DNA of 64,000 nt from Flavobacterium aestivum. Its GTDB lineage: Bacteria; Bacteroidota; Bacteroidia; Flavobacteriales; Flavobacteriaceae. The position numbers and the translations under genes are program-made. The stretch lies in NCBI RefSeq assembly GCF_026870175.2, contig NZ_CP113977.2:4154001-4218000 (forward strand), in the 5' to 3' direction. Under the pieces are notes generated by a model. It made no database searches. It was not told the origin of the DNA and saw nothing but the letters and a program-made list of their open reading frames with translations. Positions 35,932 through 49,336 of this stretch are shown here, in pieces. Position 1 is the stretch's first letter; each line of letters starts with the position of its first letter.

Positions 35932-36018
35932 ATTAGCCCCGATGGGAGCGATATCCTTTTTATGAGGCCTTTTTTTCAGCCTTATAAAAAGATAAAGTGT
36001 ACAGCGGGAGAAATGCTC
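35932..36018 (+). ncRNA. Structured flavobacterial repeat, candidate Flavo-1 RNA (copy 1)
   Basis: ATTAGCCCCGATGGGAGCGA leads into a hairpin of ATCCTTTTTATgAGGC with its complement ending TATAAAAAGAT, then a closing AGCGGGAGAAATGCTC. The same layout recurs at 46507. The order of motifs matches structured repeats scattered in Flavobacterium genomes; assignment to Rfam Flavo-1 is from memory. It fills much of the 339-base gap upstream of the sigma-factor gene. Confidence 0.5.
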
Positions 36019-36075
36019 TTATGAATGATTAATTTGTGCTCCTGATTATTATTTAAAATAAAAAAAGTTTCGTTT

Positions 36076-36103
36076 TGTAACAAAATAGACTAGTGTTGTA
36101 CTA
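36076..36103 (+). promoter_or_regulatory. Candidate ECF-type promoter of the sigma-factor gene
   Basis: TGTAAC (36076-36081) and GTACTA (36098-36103) are spaced by 16 bases and resemble ECF -35 and -10 boxes. The ATG is only eight bases after the -10 box, so the mRNA would be almost leaderless. Autoregulation is inferred. Confidence 0.45.
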
Positions 36104-36111
36104 ACTGAAAT

Positions 36112-36615
36112 ATGAGCGCGAATTTAGAACCTTCTTTTGTAAAGCAACTGCAAGAAAACCAGAATATAATCCACAAGATTTGTAGACTGTATACTGCTGG
36201 CGAAGATGCGCACAAAGATTTATTTCAGGAAATTACGATTCAGTTATGGAAAGCTTTTCCTAAATTTAGGGGAGACAGTAAATTTTCGACCTGGGCTTAT
36301 CGAGTCGCCTTGAATACGGCAATTACTTTATATCGAAAAAATAAACGGACTATATCGACAGTTGAATATGAAGGCAGACAGCATTTTACACATGATATTG
36401 AGTATAATTATGAAGAAGAGGAACAATTGAAATTAATGTATGAAGCGGTTTATCAGCTGAATGATATAGAAAAAGCGTTGGTGTTTATGTATCTGGAAGA
36501 CAAGGATTACACCGAAATATCGGAAACTTTAGGAATAAGTGAAGTGAATGCAAGGGTAAAAATGAATCGAATAAAAGGGAAATTAAAAAAAATATTAAAT
36601 CCATTAGGCGCATGA
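36112..36615 (+). CDS. ECF-type RNA polymerase sigma factor
   Basis: This is a 167-residue sigma-70 family protein. Region 2 covers about 20-85 (LFQEITIQLWKAFPKF, FSTWAYRVALNTAI) and region 4 about 110-160 (ALVFMYLEDKDYTEISETLG, then a recognition helix with NARVKMNRIKGKLK). Only these two regions are present, as in ECF factors. The next gene overlaps its stop by four bases (ATGA), indicating translational coupling with a likely regulator. Confidence 0.9.
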   Translation: MSANLEPSFVKQLQENQNIIHKICRLYTAGEDAHKDLFQEITIQLWKAFPKFRGDSKFSTWAYRVALNTAITLYRKNKRTISTVEYEGRQHFTHDIEYNYEEEEQLKLMYEAVYQLNDIEKALVFMYLEDKDYTEISETLGISEVNARVKMNRIKGKLKKILNPLGA

Positions 36616-37265
36616 AAGAGTTGGATTTATTAAAAAAAGACTGGAAAAAGAACACTGCATCTTTTGAACAGGTATCGGAAAAAGAAATATACAAAATGAT
36701 TCATAAAAAATCATCTTCGATCGTGAAGTGGATTTTTATGGTAAGTGTGATTGAACTTAGTTTGGGGTTGGTTTTAGGATTGGCTTTATCATTTACCAAG
36801 TATGATGAAAAAAATGTGGAGTTAATTAAACATTTAGGAATTTACGGGTATTATATAGCCACTACAGTGGTATTGTATGCTGTTATCCTTTACTTCATCT
36901 ATAAATTTTATACAATGTATCGTAAAATTTCGGTTGATGATAACACCAAAAAATTAATTTCTACGATATTAAAAACGAGAAAAGTGGTTAAACAATATAT
37001 TGCGTTTAACTTATCCTTTTTCGCCTTGTTTTTTATCATTTTTGGAGGATATATGTTCTACGAAGGATACTTGGAAGGTGCTTCAAAAAATGGGACGCTA
37101 AATCCCGAAATGCCATTAAATATTGCTTTAATATCCTTACTGGTATTGATTGTTGCCACTGCTTTATTGACCTTCTCTTTTTGGTTAGTCTATAAACTTA
37201 TCTATGGTATTTTATTAAAACGTCTGCAGAAAAACTTCGAAGAATTGAAGAAAATAGATTTATAA
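36612..37265 (+). CDS. Membrane partner of the ECF sigma factor, putative anti-sigma
   Basis: This is a 217-residue protein. A cytosolic N-terminus (LKKDWKKN...) is followed by four predicted membrane helices near 40-60, 72-97, 130-150 and 165-190. The four-base overlap with the sigma gene suggests it binds or controls that factor. No zinc-binding anti-sigma motif (HxxxCxxC) is present, so the mechanism is unknown. Confidence 0.7.
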   Translation: MKELDLLKKDWKKNTASFEQVSEKEIYKMIHKKSSSIVKWIFMVSVIELSLGLVLGLALSFTKYDEKNVELIKHLGIYGYYIATTVVLYAVILYFIYKFYTMYRKISVDDNTKKLISTILKTRKVVKQYIAFNLSFFALFFIIFGGYMFYEGYLEGASKNGTLNPEMPLNIALISLLVLIVATALLTFSFWLVYKLIYGILLKRLQKNFEELKKIDL

Positions 37266-37292
37266 AAAAAGAGGCAATTGCCTCTTTTTTTA
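37264..37292. terminator. Bidirectional terminator between convergent genes
   Basis: A perfect 14-base palindrome GAGGCAATTGCCTC is flanked by an A7 run and a T7 run, serving both the sigma-factor operon and the acyltransferase gene. Confidence 0.85.
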
Positions 37293-37294
37293 TT

Positions 37295-38104
37295 TTAATA
37301 TTCCCATTGTCTTTTCTTGTTCAATTCTTCTTGCTCTTTTAATTCTTCAGCAGGAATTACTTTTAGGAAAGAAGGATGTTGCTCGATGGCATATTCAACT
37401 TTTTCTACAATTTCTTCAATAGTATCATTATCATAATCAAAATCCAAAGGCTCTTTTATAACAAGTGACTGGAGAATTCCTTTCTTTTTCATATACAGTC
37501 CTTTTTTGCAAAACGAGCGTCTAAAACCGTCAATTACTATAGGAACAACTATAGGTCGGTGTTGTTTTATAATGTGTGCTGTTCCTTTTCGAACGGGTTT
37601 AAAAGATTTAGTAGTTCCTTGCGGGAAAGTAATTACCCAGCCATCATCTAAAGCAATTTTAATATTCTCTGTGTCATTCGGGTTTACATCTTTTTTCTCT
37701 TTTACATCTTCCCCTTTGGCACGCCAGGTTCGCTCAACTGAAATAGCTCCCGCATAAGCCATAATTCTAGGTAACAATCCCGCATTCATAGTCTCTTTGG
37801 CAGCAACATAATAGATATTCAATTTGGGACGCCACATGTACCAAACATTTTTTATAGAATCTTCACGTCCGCTTAAACTGGCATTGAATACATGAAACAT
37901 AGCCGTTACATCGGCAAAATAAGTTTGATGATTAGAAATAAAAAGAACATTTGTGTCAGGCAGATTTTTAATAATCTCAGAACCTTCTATTTGTAGTTCA
38001 TTAAAACCACGATAACGCCTATGACTAATAAATCCGAAGATTCTAATCAACCATTTTTTTATAAATAGTATATGTCCAAAAGGATTTCGTTTAAATAATC
38101 CCAT
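37295..38104 (-). CDS. PlsC-like 1-acylglycerol-3-phosphate acyltransferase
   Basis: This is a 269-residue membrane-associated protein. FISNHQTYFADV near residue 55 stands for the acyltransferase motif I; the His-to-Asp gap is five residues rather than four. FPQGTTKSF near 165 is the motif III counterpart of FPEGTRS, and VPIVIDGF follows. It probably acylates lysophosphatidate or a related lipid. The altered motif I spacing makes the exact reaction uncertain. Confidence 0.8.
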   Translation of the reverse strand: MGLFKRNPFGHILFIKKWLIRIFGFISHRRYRGFNELQIEGSEIIKNLPDTNVLFISNHQTYFADVTAMFHVFNASLSGREDSIKNVWYMWRPKLNIYYVAAKETMNAGLLPRIMAYAGAISVERTWRAKGEDVKEKKDVNPNDTENIKIALDDGWVITFPQGTTKSFKPVRKGTAHIIKQHRPIVVPIVIDGFRRSFCKKGLYMKKKGILQSLVIKEPLDFDYDNDTIEEIVEKVEYAIEQHPSFLKVIPAEELKEQEELNKKRQWEY

Positions 38105-38231
38105 AAGATTGTTTATTTGTTTTTAGATTTGGGAGTACAAAATTACGATATTTTTTTGTGTTTTTTGGATTCAAACACTACAATGCTTCAATTGGAAGCT
38201 AAAAACTGAGGGATTTAGAAGACAATAAATA

Positions 38232-38879
38232 TTACTTAGAAGATAACAATTCTTTTAAAAACACCTTTAATTCGCTCAACATCATAGCAGTTGCCCCCCA
38301 AACAATGTGCTCATCTATTTTGAAAGCGGGTACATCAACAGCATTGGCATAGGAAGTCTTAATTTTTGAATTAACTGTAATAGTGTCACTTAAAAAAGTA
38401 GATAATGGCAATTCTATTATTCCAGATACTTCTATCGGGTCTGGATAAAAAGTGATTTCTTCTTTGCAAATTCCCAAGAAAGGGTAAACCATAAAATTAC
38501 TTGGTGGAATATATAATTTTGTAAATGCTTTTACAATTTCAATTTCACTTGGTAGAATCCCAATCTCCTCATAAGTCTCCCTTAAAGCTGTCTCCTCAAA
38601 ATTGGCATCTTCATTTTCATATTTACCCCCAGGAAATGCAATTTGGGATGAATGGACACCTTCATAAGAATTTCGAATTATTAAAACTAAATGCGTAATA
38701 CCATCTTTAGGATAAAGCAACATCATTACTGCAGCATTTTTGGGTTTTATTTCCTCGAAATTTAAATTTTTCATAATTTCAAGACGTTCTTTGGGCACCA
38801 TAATGTTATGCGCATCTACTCCTGGAAGATTTACAGCACTAAAATGAGGAACAATTTGTAAAAAATCTTGAAAATCCAT
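38232..38879 (-). CDS. Nudix hydrolase, CoA pyrophosphatase type
   Basis: This is a 215-residue cytosolic enzyme. ATG 38879 was chosen over a TTG two codons upstream. The NuCoA motif is visible as IIRNSYEGVHSSQIAFPGGK, followed by the Nudix helix ETALRETYEEIGI near 100-112. Members hydrolyse CoA or CoA derivatives to phosphopantetheine and 3',5'-ADP. The start codon region overlaps the promoter of the divergent DUF4268 gene. Confidence 0.9.
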   Translation of the reverse strand: MDFQDFLQIVPHFSAVNLPGVDAHNIMVPKERLEIMKNLNFEEIKPKNAAVMMLLYPKDGITHLVLIIRNSYEGVHSSQIAFPGGKYENEDANFEETALRETYEEIGILPSEIEIVKAFTKLYIPPSNFMVYPFLGICKEEITFYPDPIEVSGIIELPLSTFLSDTITVNSKIKTSYANAVDVPAFKIDEHIVWGATAMMLSELKVFLKELLSSK

Positions 38880-38897
38880 AATCAAAGGTTATTTTTG
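38868..38897 (+). promoter_or_regulatory. Promoter of the DUF4268 gene
   Basis: TTG (38868-38870) lies 19 bases before TATTTTTG (38890-38897). It overlaps the first codons of the divergent Nudix gene. Confidence 0.65.
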
Positions 38898-38969
38898 CAA
38901 ATAAAATAATTATAAATATAGTTTAGAAAATAGTGCTACACAAATTTTCTCAAATCTAAACCTAAAGAT

Positions 38970-39407
38970 ATGTACAGCAAAGAAGAAAATCAAAAACTAA
39001 AACACGAATTTTGGGTTGATTTTGCTCAAAAATACCCAAGAAAATGGGTATTGTATGATACTAAAATAAAAGATTTTTCCTTTAAGTTCTATGTCGAAAA
39101 TAAGAAAGCACAAGTGCATATCGATATAGAAATGAAAAATAAAGAATTGCGTATGCAATATTTTGAAAAACTCGAAGCACTAAAAAATATACTTGAGGAA
39201 GAATTTATCAAAGATTTGGTTTTTGAAAGAAACCACACACTCGAAAATGGAAAAACTATCAGCCGCATTTGGGTCGAAAAACTGAATGTAAGCGTAAGCA
39301 ACCGTAATCATTGGGATGAAATATTTGATTTTTTCTATGAAAAAATGAATGCTCTCGAAATGTTTTATTTAGAATACGACGGTTTTATAAAAGATATAGA
39401 GATCTAA
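38970..39407 (+). CDS. DUF4268 family protein
   Basis: This is a 145-residue cytosolic protein with a compact alpha/beta pattern: FWVDFAQKYPRKW, then FKFYVENKKAQVHIDIEM, then a final segment NHWDEIFDFFYEKMNALE. This fits DUF4268, a family of unknown function with a nuclease-like fold suggested by some profile comparisons. It has its own promoter and precedes nth on the same strand. Confidence 0.75.
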   Translation: MYSKEENQKLKHEFWVDFAQKYPRKWVLYDTKIKDFSFKFYVENKKAQVHIDIEMKNKELRMQYFEKLEALKNILEEEFIKDLVFERNHTLENGKTISRIWVEKLNVSVSNRNHWDEIFDFFYEKMNALEMFYLEYDGFIKDIEI

Positions 39408-39496
39408 GATTTTGGAATAGCAATTTCTGATTGTAGATCTTATACTGAAATTTGTTAATTTAGAAATTGTTATTCATCATTCAAAAATCAAAACTT

Positions 39497-40138
39497 ATGG
39501 ACTTATTTGGAGAAAAAAACGATTGGACAACCAAGTTGGCCCCAATCCTTAAGAAATATAAAGGGAGAAAACACCCTTTAGAGTACCAGAATTTGTATCA
39601 ATTGGTTATCATGGTAGTACTTTCGGCACAAGATTCGGATGCCAATATTAATTCTATTTCTCCTGCTTTGTTTGAAGCATTTCCAAATATGGAACGATTA
39701 GCTGCTTCAGATGAAGAAACCCTAATTCCATATATATCTAAAGTCAGAAATTTTGGTACCAAAGCCAAATGGCTACTTGAAATTGCACAAACAATTCAAA
39801 AAGACGAAAACATACCCCTTACCATGGAAGGCTTAACGGCACTGAAAGGCATCGGAAGAAAATCAGCCAATGTCATTATGCGTGAAGCCAAGGTTCCTGC
39901 AGAAGGAATCATTGCCGATTTACATGTCATTCGCGTCTCCCCAAGAATTGGATTAATTCCAGAAACACAAGACGGCAACAAAGTTGAAAAACAATTGATG
40001 CAAATCTTACCAAAAGAAATTTGGAATGAAATTGGCATGGCTATTTCGTTTCTCGGAAGAGAAATTTGCAGACCAAAACCAAAATGTGAAGAATGTCCAA
40101 TTAATTCTATTTGTGAGTATTATAGGGTCAATCAATAA
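39497..40138 (+). CDS. nth: Endonuclease III (DNA glycosylase/AP lyase)
   Basis: This is a 213-residue base-excision repair enzyme. ATG 39497 was chosen over a TTG ten codons upstream. The helix-hairpin-helix LKGIGRKSAN carries Lys122 and the ADLHVIRVS motif carries Asp141, matching the catalytic Lys and Asp of E. coli Nth. Four cysteines near the C-terminus (C-x5-C-x2-C-x5-C) form the 4Fe-4S site; E. coli has x6 in the first gap. Confidence 0.93.
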   Translation: MDLFGEKNDWTTKLAPILKKYKGRKHPLEYQNLYQLVIMVVLSAQDSDANINSISPALFEAFPNMERLAASDEETLIPYISKVRNFGTKAKWLLEIAQTIQKDENIPLTMEGLTALKGIGRKSANVIMREAKVPAEGIIADLHVIRVSPRIGLIPETQDGNKVEKQLMQILPKEIWNEIGMAISFLGREICRPKPKCEECPINSICEYYRVNQ

Positions 40139-40199
40139 TATTCAAACTCCATTTAGAGGAATAATTATAAAATAAAACTTTTTCTTTATCAGCATTATT

Positions 40200-40296
40200 G
40201 CATGCCCCTCCGGGTCGGGCTGTCCATCATATTTTTTCTTTTCCAAAAGAAAGAAAAGAAAAGAAAAGAAAAGGATGCTATTCCTATCCCTCATGC
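40200..40296. repeat. Palindromic intergenic repeat with GAAAA tract
   Basis: GCATGCCCCTCCGGGTCGGG at the left is mirrored by CTATCCCTCATGC at the right. Between them a pyrimidine tract (TTTTTTCTTTTCC) pairs with a (GAAAA)n purine tract, so the whole can fold into a long hairpin. It resembles dispersed Bacteroidota repeats. The rest of the gap 40139-40443 holds no supported gene. Confidence 0.5.
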
Positions 40297-40443
40297 AATC
40301 TGGTATTCAAAACAAGCTTGAGCAATTTCAAAACCATACTTGGCTAAAAACCACATGATTTTCAATGCTTATCGCTCAGCATATCGATTAATACTTGGGA
40401 TTTGTTATTGGTTTGCAATCACGAGATGGATATTTTGTAAAAC

Positions 40444-40475
40444 AAAAAACCCCGTTTCGTTAGAAACGGGGTTTT
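40444..40475 (-). terminator. Terminator of the rRNA operon
   Basis: The 9-bp stem CCCCGTTTC/GAAACGGGG with a GTTA loop is followed on minus by a T-run. It lies just after 5S rRNA. Confidence 0.92.
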
Positions 40476-40481
40476 CAAAAG

Positions 40482-40591
40482 AAAGGCGACGACATACTCT
40501 CCCACATAACTGCAGTACCATCTGCGCAGGCGGGCTTAACTACTCTGTTCGGGATGGGAAGAGGTGAGCCCCGCCGCAATAACCACCTTAA
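40482..40591 (-). rRNA. rrf: 5S ribosomal RNA
   Basis: On minus the sequence begins TTAAGGTGGTTATTGCGGCG and holds the conserved CCCATCCCGAACAGAG core. Its length is about 110 nt. Ends are estimated from pairing of the terminal stem. Confidence 0.93.
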
Positions 40592-40720
40592 GGTCGTTTT
40601 GCAATGGGTATTCCGACGTATTCGGAACAACATTACACAATATCTTAACATACTGAGATAAAGAACATAAAAAGCACTTTAGAAAGTTCTCTCCCGAGTC
40701 CTGAGACTCGGGAAAAGGAT

Positions 40721-43605
<2,885 letters not shown>

Positions 43606-43746
43606 ACCAATCATAAAATCAATTATGACCGTTTTGTTTCGTTTTACTTAAATAAATCAAGTAAAACTGCTTTCTACTTTTTATTATTTCTTATCTCAAT
43701 ATGTCAATGAACTTTATTGGCTTTTAGCCATAAGCTTTCGCTCTTG

Positions 43747-43820
43747 TGGAGAATAACGGAGTCGAACCGTTGACCTCCTGCGTGCAAGGCAGGCGCTCTA
43801 GCCAGCTGAGCTAATCCCCC
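43747..43820 (-). tRNA. tRNA-Ala (TGC)
   Basis: This 74-base cloverleaf has the acceptor GGGGGAT/ATTCTCC, anticodon loop CTTGCAC (anticodon TGC) and T-arm GGTTCGACTCC. CCA is not encoded. It lies in the 16S-23S spacer. Confidence 0.95.
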
Positions 43821-43970
43821 AATTTTAGTTATGAGTTATTAGTTATGAGTTATGAATCACAGCTCATAAGGTCTCAACCCTAGAATTTCCTTTTATTAAG
43901 TATTTTTCAGTTTTTTTTTTAAATCTTAAATCTAAAATCTTCATTCTTAAATCTAAAATCTCAAATTTTG

Positions 43971-44044
43971 TAGTCCCGGGCAGACTCGAACTGCCGACCC
44001 CTACATTATCAGTGTAGTACTCTAACCAGCTGAGCTACGAGACT
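43971..44044 (-). tRNA. tRNA-Ile (GAT)
   Basis: This 74-base cloverleaf has the acceptor AGTCTCG/CGGGACT, anticodon loop CTGATAA (anticodon GAT) and T-arm AGTTCGAGTCT. It is the first tRNA after 16S. The spacer between the tRNAs carries short simple repeats (AATCTAAAATCT and AGTTATGAGTTAT types). Confidence 0.95.
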
Positions 44045-44173
44045 CTGTTTTTACTTAATTCTTATTCTTTTTTTTTAAATTAACAGCAAGAGTAATAAAA
44101 CGTCCACATTCGTTCCCAAATAGTCCTTTTCGTCTTCTTTCTCCAGCGTGCTTGCGCTAACACTGAAGCTCTA

Positions 44174-45688
<1,515 letters not shown>

Positions 45689-45903
45689 ATATTGTTTGAG
45701 ATTTAAATCTCTTTATTTATTTGACTGAAGGTCTAGTGGTTTTATTCAAATCTTTCGATTCTATTACTCTTATTTCTTTTGTCTCGATTAATCGAGACGG
45801 CTGTCAATTCAATATGTCTAGGAACGTATCTTAATTCTTTCTAAGATTCACAACTCAGTGTGAGTCCGTGTTTCGCGCTTTTCGTTGTTTCTCAAAGCGG
45901 GTG

Positions 45904-45934
45904 CAAAACTAGCAATTCTTTTTTTAACCGGCAA
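45904..45934 (-). promoter_or_regulatory. rRNA promoter, proximal
   Basis: On minus TTG (45932-45934) is 20 bases before TAGTTTTG (45904-45911), followed by CACCCGC. It lies about 215 bases upstream of 16S. Confidence 0.8.
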
Positions 45935-46027
45935 GAAAAATTTGAAGTTTTTTTTAGAAATTTTTTATCTCTTTTCTTCTCTTTCTCTATCCAGTCTCTC
46001 AAAGAACGTTGCGCATTTTGCGGGGTG

Positions 46028-46058
46028 CAAAAGTAAACATCATTTTTAATTCTCGCAA
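46028..46058 (-). promoter_or_regulatory. rRNA promoter, middle
   Basis: On minus TTG (46056-46058) is 20 bases before TACTTTTG (46028-46035), followed by CACCCCGC. Downstream is AACGTTCTTTGAGAGACTGG, which may include a boxA-like antitermination element. Confidence 0.8.
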
Positions 46059-46148
46059 GCTTTTTGAAATCTTTTTTGAATTTTTTTTTCAATCCCAATT
46101 TCATCTCTCTTGCCAGTCTATCTATGAACGTCTGCGTTGTTGCGGGTG

Positions 46149-46178
46149 CAAAAGTAGACCTTTTATTCACTTAAACAA
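46149..46178 (-). promoter_or_regulatory. rRNA promoter, distal
   Basis: On minus TTG (46176-46178) is 19 bases before TACTTTTG (46149-46156), followed by CACCCGC. Its downstream GACGTTCATAGATAGACTGG resembles the segment after the middle promoter, so the two units look duplicated. The stretch from 46179 to 46506 shows no gene. Confidence 0.8.
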
Positions 46179-46506
46179 TACTTTTTCTAACCTTTTTTTA
46201 ACCTTATCCTAAAGTTTTTTCCAACGCTTTGGTTTTGTGTCGTTTGCAACACGTCTTTTTTTGCGTTTCTTTCGGTTTGACTCTCGTTATAGGATAGATT
46301 TAGGCGTTTTTCACCTTTTTATAAGGTTAATTGCGGTTGTTCACTTTCAAATTAGACGTAGGCGAAACGATTCTCATATACCAAAACACCTATTTAGCCA
46401 AACTCTCCCTTTCAAACCCTCTCTCCTATATATAATATGTGTTTTATACACTCCTATTATACTAACACACCTTATATATAGGAGTAGCTCCTTATTAAGT
46501 ACCCAT

Positions 46507-46586
46507 GCCCTAGCCCCGATAGCAGTGGAAATCCTTGTTGGACGGCGTTCGGACAACAAGATTGAAACGTAGAGCGGGATAAAGCT
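46507..46586 (+). ncRNA. Structured flavobacterial repeat, candidate Flavo-1 RNA (copy 2)
   Basis: CCCTAGCCCCGATAGCAGTGG leads into a hairpin CCTTGTTG/CAACAAG with a GC-rich loop, then AGAGCGGGATAAAGCT. It keeps the same order as the copy at 35932, but the hairpin sequence differs, as expected when pairing rather than sequence is conserved. It lies upstream of the thrS promoter. Confidence 0.5.
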
Positions 46587-46663
46587 TCTAATTATTTGAA
46601 CTAATCTCTTGCAACAGACAACAATTGATTTTACATATATATAGAACAAACCTTATATATCTA

Positions 46664-46694
46664 TTGTATGTGTTTTACCAATACTTTATATTTG
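46664..46694 (+). promoter_or_regulatory. Promoter of thrS
   Basis: TTG (46664-46666) is 20 bases before TATATTTG (46687-46694), 22 bases before the ATG. The short leader leaves no room for an E. coli-like operator structure. Confidence 0.8.
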
Positions 46695-46716
46695 CAATCT
46701 TAAAATATAAAAAACA

Positions 46717-48663
46717 ATGATTAAGATTACTTTACCCGACGGGTCAGTTAGAGAGTTTGCTCCAGGAGTAACTCCGATGGATGTTGCAAAAAGCATCAGT
46801 GAAGGATTTGCCAGAAATGTTATTTCAGCTTCTTTTAATGGTACAACTATTGAAACATCGACTGAATTGACGACCGACGGTAGTCTTATATTATATACTT
46901 GGAATGATACTGATGGTAAGAAAGCTTTTTGGCATTCGACTTCACACGTTATGGCGCAAGTTCTTGAAGAAATGTATCCTGGAATAAAATTAACTCTAGG
47001 ACCTGCTATTTCTAATGGTTTCTACTATGATGTTGATTTTGAAGATCAAAAAATAACCGAAGCTGACTTTAAAAAAATCGAAGACCGCGTTCTTGAAATT
47101 TCCAAAGGAAAACATGAATTTAAAATGCGTCCTGTTTCTAAAGCAGAAGCATTGGAAATATACAAAGACAATGTTTACAAAACTGAATTAATATCTAATC
47201 TTGAAGATGGCACTATCACGTTTTGTGATCACTCTACTTTTACCGACTTATGTCGTGGAGGTCATATTCCTAATACAGGAATCATCAAAGCAATGAAAGT
47301 GATGAGTGTTGCTGGCGCATATTGGAGAGGTGATGAAAAAAACAAGCAGTTAACTCGTGTTTACGGAACTTCATTCCCAAAACAAAAAGATTTAACGGAA
47401 TACCTAGAATTACTTGAAGAAGCAAAACGTCGCGACCACAGAAAACTAGGAAAAGAGTTAGAATTGTTTGCTTTTTCTCAAAAGGTAGGTCAAGGTTTGC
47501 CTTTATGGTTACCAAAAGGAGCTGCTTTGAGAGATCGTCTAGAACAATTCTTGAAAAAAGCTCAGAAAAAAGCAGGTTACGAGCAAGTTGCCACTCCTCA
47601 TATAGGTCAAAAAGAATTATATGTAACTTCTGGTCACTATGCTAAATACGGAGCTGATAGTTTTCAACCTATCAACACTCCTGCTGAAGGTGAAGAGTTT
47701 TTATTAAAACCTATGAATTGCCCTCATCACTGCGAAATCTATAATGTAAGACCTTGGTCTTACAAAGATTTACCAAAACGTTATGCTGAATTTGGAACTG
47801 TTTACAGATACGAGCAAAGTGGTGAATTACATGGTTTGACTCGTGTTCGTGGATTTACTCAGGACGATGCCCATATTTTTTGTACTCCGGAACAATTGGA
47901 CGAAGAGTTTAAAAAAGTTATTGACTTAGTACTTTATGTATTTGGTTCATTAGGTTTTGAAAACTTTACTGCTCAAATTTCATTAAGAGATCAAGAAAAC
48001 AGAGACAAATACATAGGCTCTGATGAAAACTGGGAAAAAGCAGAAAATGCAATTATCAATGCCGCTGCCGACAAAGGTTTAAATACTGTTGTTGAATACG
48101 GAGAAGCTGCTTTTTACGGCCCTAAATTGGATTTCATGGTTAAGGATGCTTTAGGAAGACAATGGCAATTAGGAACAATTCAGGTAGATTACAATTTACC
48201 GGAACGTTTTGAATTGACTTACAAAGGATCTGATAATGAATTACATAGACCTGTAATGATTCACAGAGCTCCATTTGGATCTATGGAACGTTTTATAGCT
48301 ATTTTACTAGAACATACAGCAGGAAATTTCCCACTTTGGCTAATGCCTGAGCAGGCAATTATACTGTCTTTGAGTGAGAAATATGAAAATTATGCTAAAA
48401 AAGTTTTAAATCTGCTAGAAAATCACGAAATTCGCGCCCTAATTGATAACCGAAGTGAAACTATAGGGAAGAAAATTAGAGATGCAGAAATGCAGAAAAT
48501 CCCGTTTATGCTGATTGTAGGTGAGGAAGAAGAAAAGAACGGAACTATTTCTATTCGTCGTCACGGACAAGAAGGTAAAGGTAATATCACCGTTACAATA
48601 GAAGAATTTGCTTCGATTGTTGACGAAGAAATCAAAAAAACATTAAAAGTATTTACAGTTTAA
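46717..48663 (+). CDS. thrS: Threonyl-tRNA synthetase
   Basis: This 648-residue class II synthetase charges tRNA-Thr. The domains are TGS (1-60), the editing domain with [11 protein letters not shown] near 73 and the metal-binding CRGGHIP near 182, the catalytic core with motif 2 ([20 protein letters not shown]), zinc-site [10 protein letters not shown], motif 3 [15 protein letters not shown], and a C-terminal anticodon-binding domain. It is the first gene of the thrS-infC-rpmI-rplT operon. Confidence 0.98.
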   Translation: MIKITLPDGSVREFAPGVTPMDVAKSISEGFARNVISASFNGTTIETSTELTTDGSLILYTWNDTDGKKAFWHSTSHVMAQVLEEMYPGIKLTLGPAISNGFYYDVDFEDQKITEADFKKIEDRVLEISKGKHEFKMRPVSKAEALEIYKDNVYKTELISNLEDGTITFCDHSTFTDLCRGGHIPNTGIIKAMKVMSVAGAYWRGDEKNKQLTRVYGTSFPKQKDLTEYLELLEEAKRRDHRKLGKELELFAFSQKVGQGLPLWLPKGAALRDRLEQFLKKAQKKAGYEQVATPHIGQKELYVTSGHYAKYGADSFQPINTPAEGEEFLLKPMNCPHHCEIYNVRPWSYKDLPKRYAEFGTVYRYEQSGELHGLTRVRGFTQDDAHIFCTPEQLDEEFKKVIDLVLYVFGSLGFENFTAQISLRDQENRDKYIGSDENWEKAENAIINAAADKGLNTVVEYGEAAFYGPKLDFMVKDALGRQWQLGTIQVDYNLPERFELTYKGSDNELHRPVMIHRAPFGSMERFIAILLEHTAGNFPLWLMPEQAIILSLSEKYENYAKKVLNLLENHEIRALIDNRSETIGKKIRDAEMQKIPFMLIVGEEEEKNGTISIRRHGQEGKGNITVTIEEFASIVDEEIKKTLKVFTV

Positions 48664-48679
48664 CTTAAATTATAAAGTC

Positions 48680-49237
48680 ATAGCAATAAGAAGTAACAGA
48701 GGTTTTCAACCTCGCGTAGAAAAAAAGGATGCACACAGAATAAATAATTTTATTCGCGGTGTACAAGAAGTAAGACTTGTTGGGGAAAACATAGAGCCTG
48801 GAGTTTTTAAACTTGCAGATGCTTTAAGATTAGCTGACCAATTTGAATTGGATTTAGTTGAGATTTCACCAAACGCAGAGCCACCGGTTTGTAAAATCAT
48901 GGATTACAAGAAATTTGTTTACGAACAAAAGAAACGTGATAAGGCTCTAAAAGCGAAATCTACTCAAGTAGTAGTAAAAGAAATACGTTTTGGTCCTCAA
49001 ACTGATGAGCATGATTATGAGTTTAAAAGAAAGAATGCTGAAAAATTCTTAAAAGAAGGAGCTAAATTAAAAGCTTTTGTATTCTTTAAAGGACGTTCTA
49101 TTATCTACAAAGATCAAGGGCAAATCTTATTATTAAGATTAGCAACTGACTTAGAAGAATATGGTAAAGTAGAAGCTATGCCTATTCTTGAAGGAAAGAG
49201 AATGATTATGTTTATTGCTCCGAAAAAGAAAAAATAG
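48680..49237 (+). CDS. infC: Translation initiation factor IF-3, ATA start
   Basis: This is a 185-residue factor that keeps ribosomal subunits apart and checks initiator tRNA. The frame has no ATG, GTG or TTG before the conserved N-terminus; ATA 48680 is followed by [20 protein letters not shown], the normal beginning of IF-3, 16 bases after the thrS stop. A rare start codon is a known self-control device of infC (AUU in E. coli), since IF-3 rejects non-standard starts. The N-domain holds VRLVGEN, and the C-domain holds [17 protein letters not shown] and ends in APKKKK. Confidence 0.9.
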   Translation: MAIRSNRGFQPRVEKKDAHRINNFIRGVQEVRLVGENIEPGVFKLADALRLADQFELDLVEISPNAEPPVCKIMDYKKFVYEQKKRDKALKAKSTQVVVKEIRFGPQTDEHDYEFKRKNAEKFLKEGAKLKAFVFFKGRSIIYKDQGQILLLRLATDLEEYGKVEAMPILEGKRMIMFIAPKKKK

Positions 49238-49336
49238 TTAATAGGCAAAAGCCAAAAGGCAAAAGTTGAAAAGCTAATGGCTAATGACTAATCACTCAAA
49301 ATAAGTAAGTAATATAAATTAAAACACTAGGAAAAA

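Noticed and set aside
40246..40273. (GAAAA)n tract as a CRISPR or direct-repeat array
   Set aside because: The units are five bases with no spacers; it is a simple-sequence tract within a hairpin repeat.
45892..46170. 92-codon minus-strand ORF upstream of 16S
   Set aside because: It runs through the proximal and middle rRNA promoters and the leader segments, starts next to the distal one, and has Lys-rich low-complexity content. It is an accident of the duplicated leader sequence.
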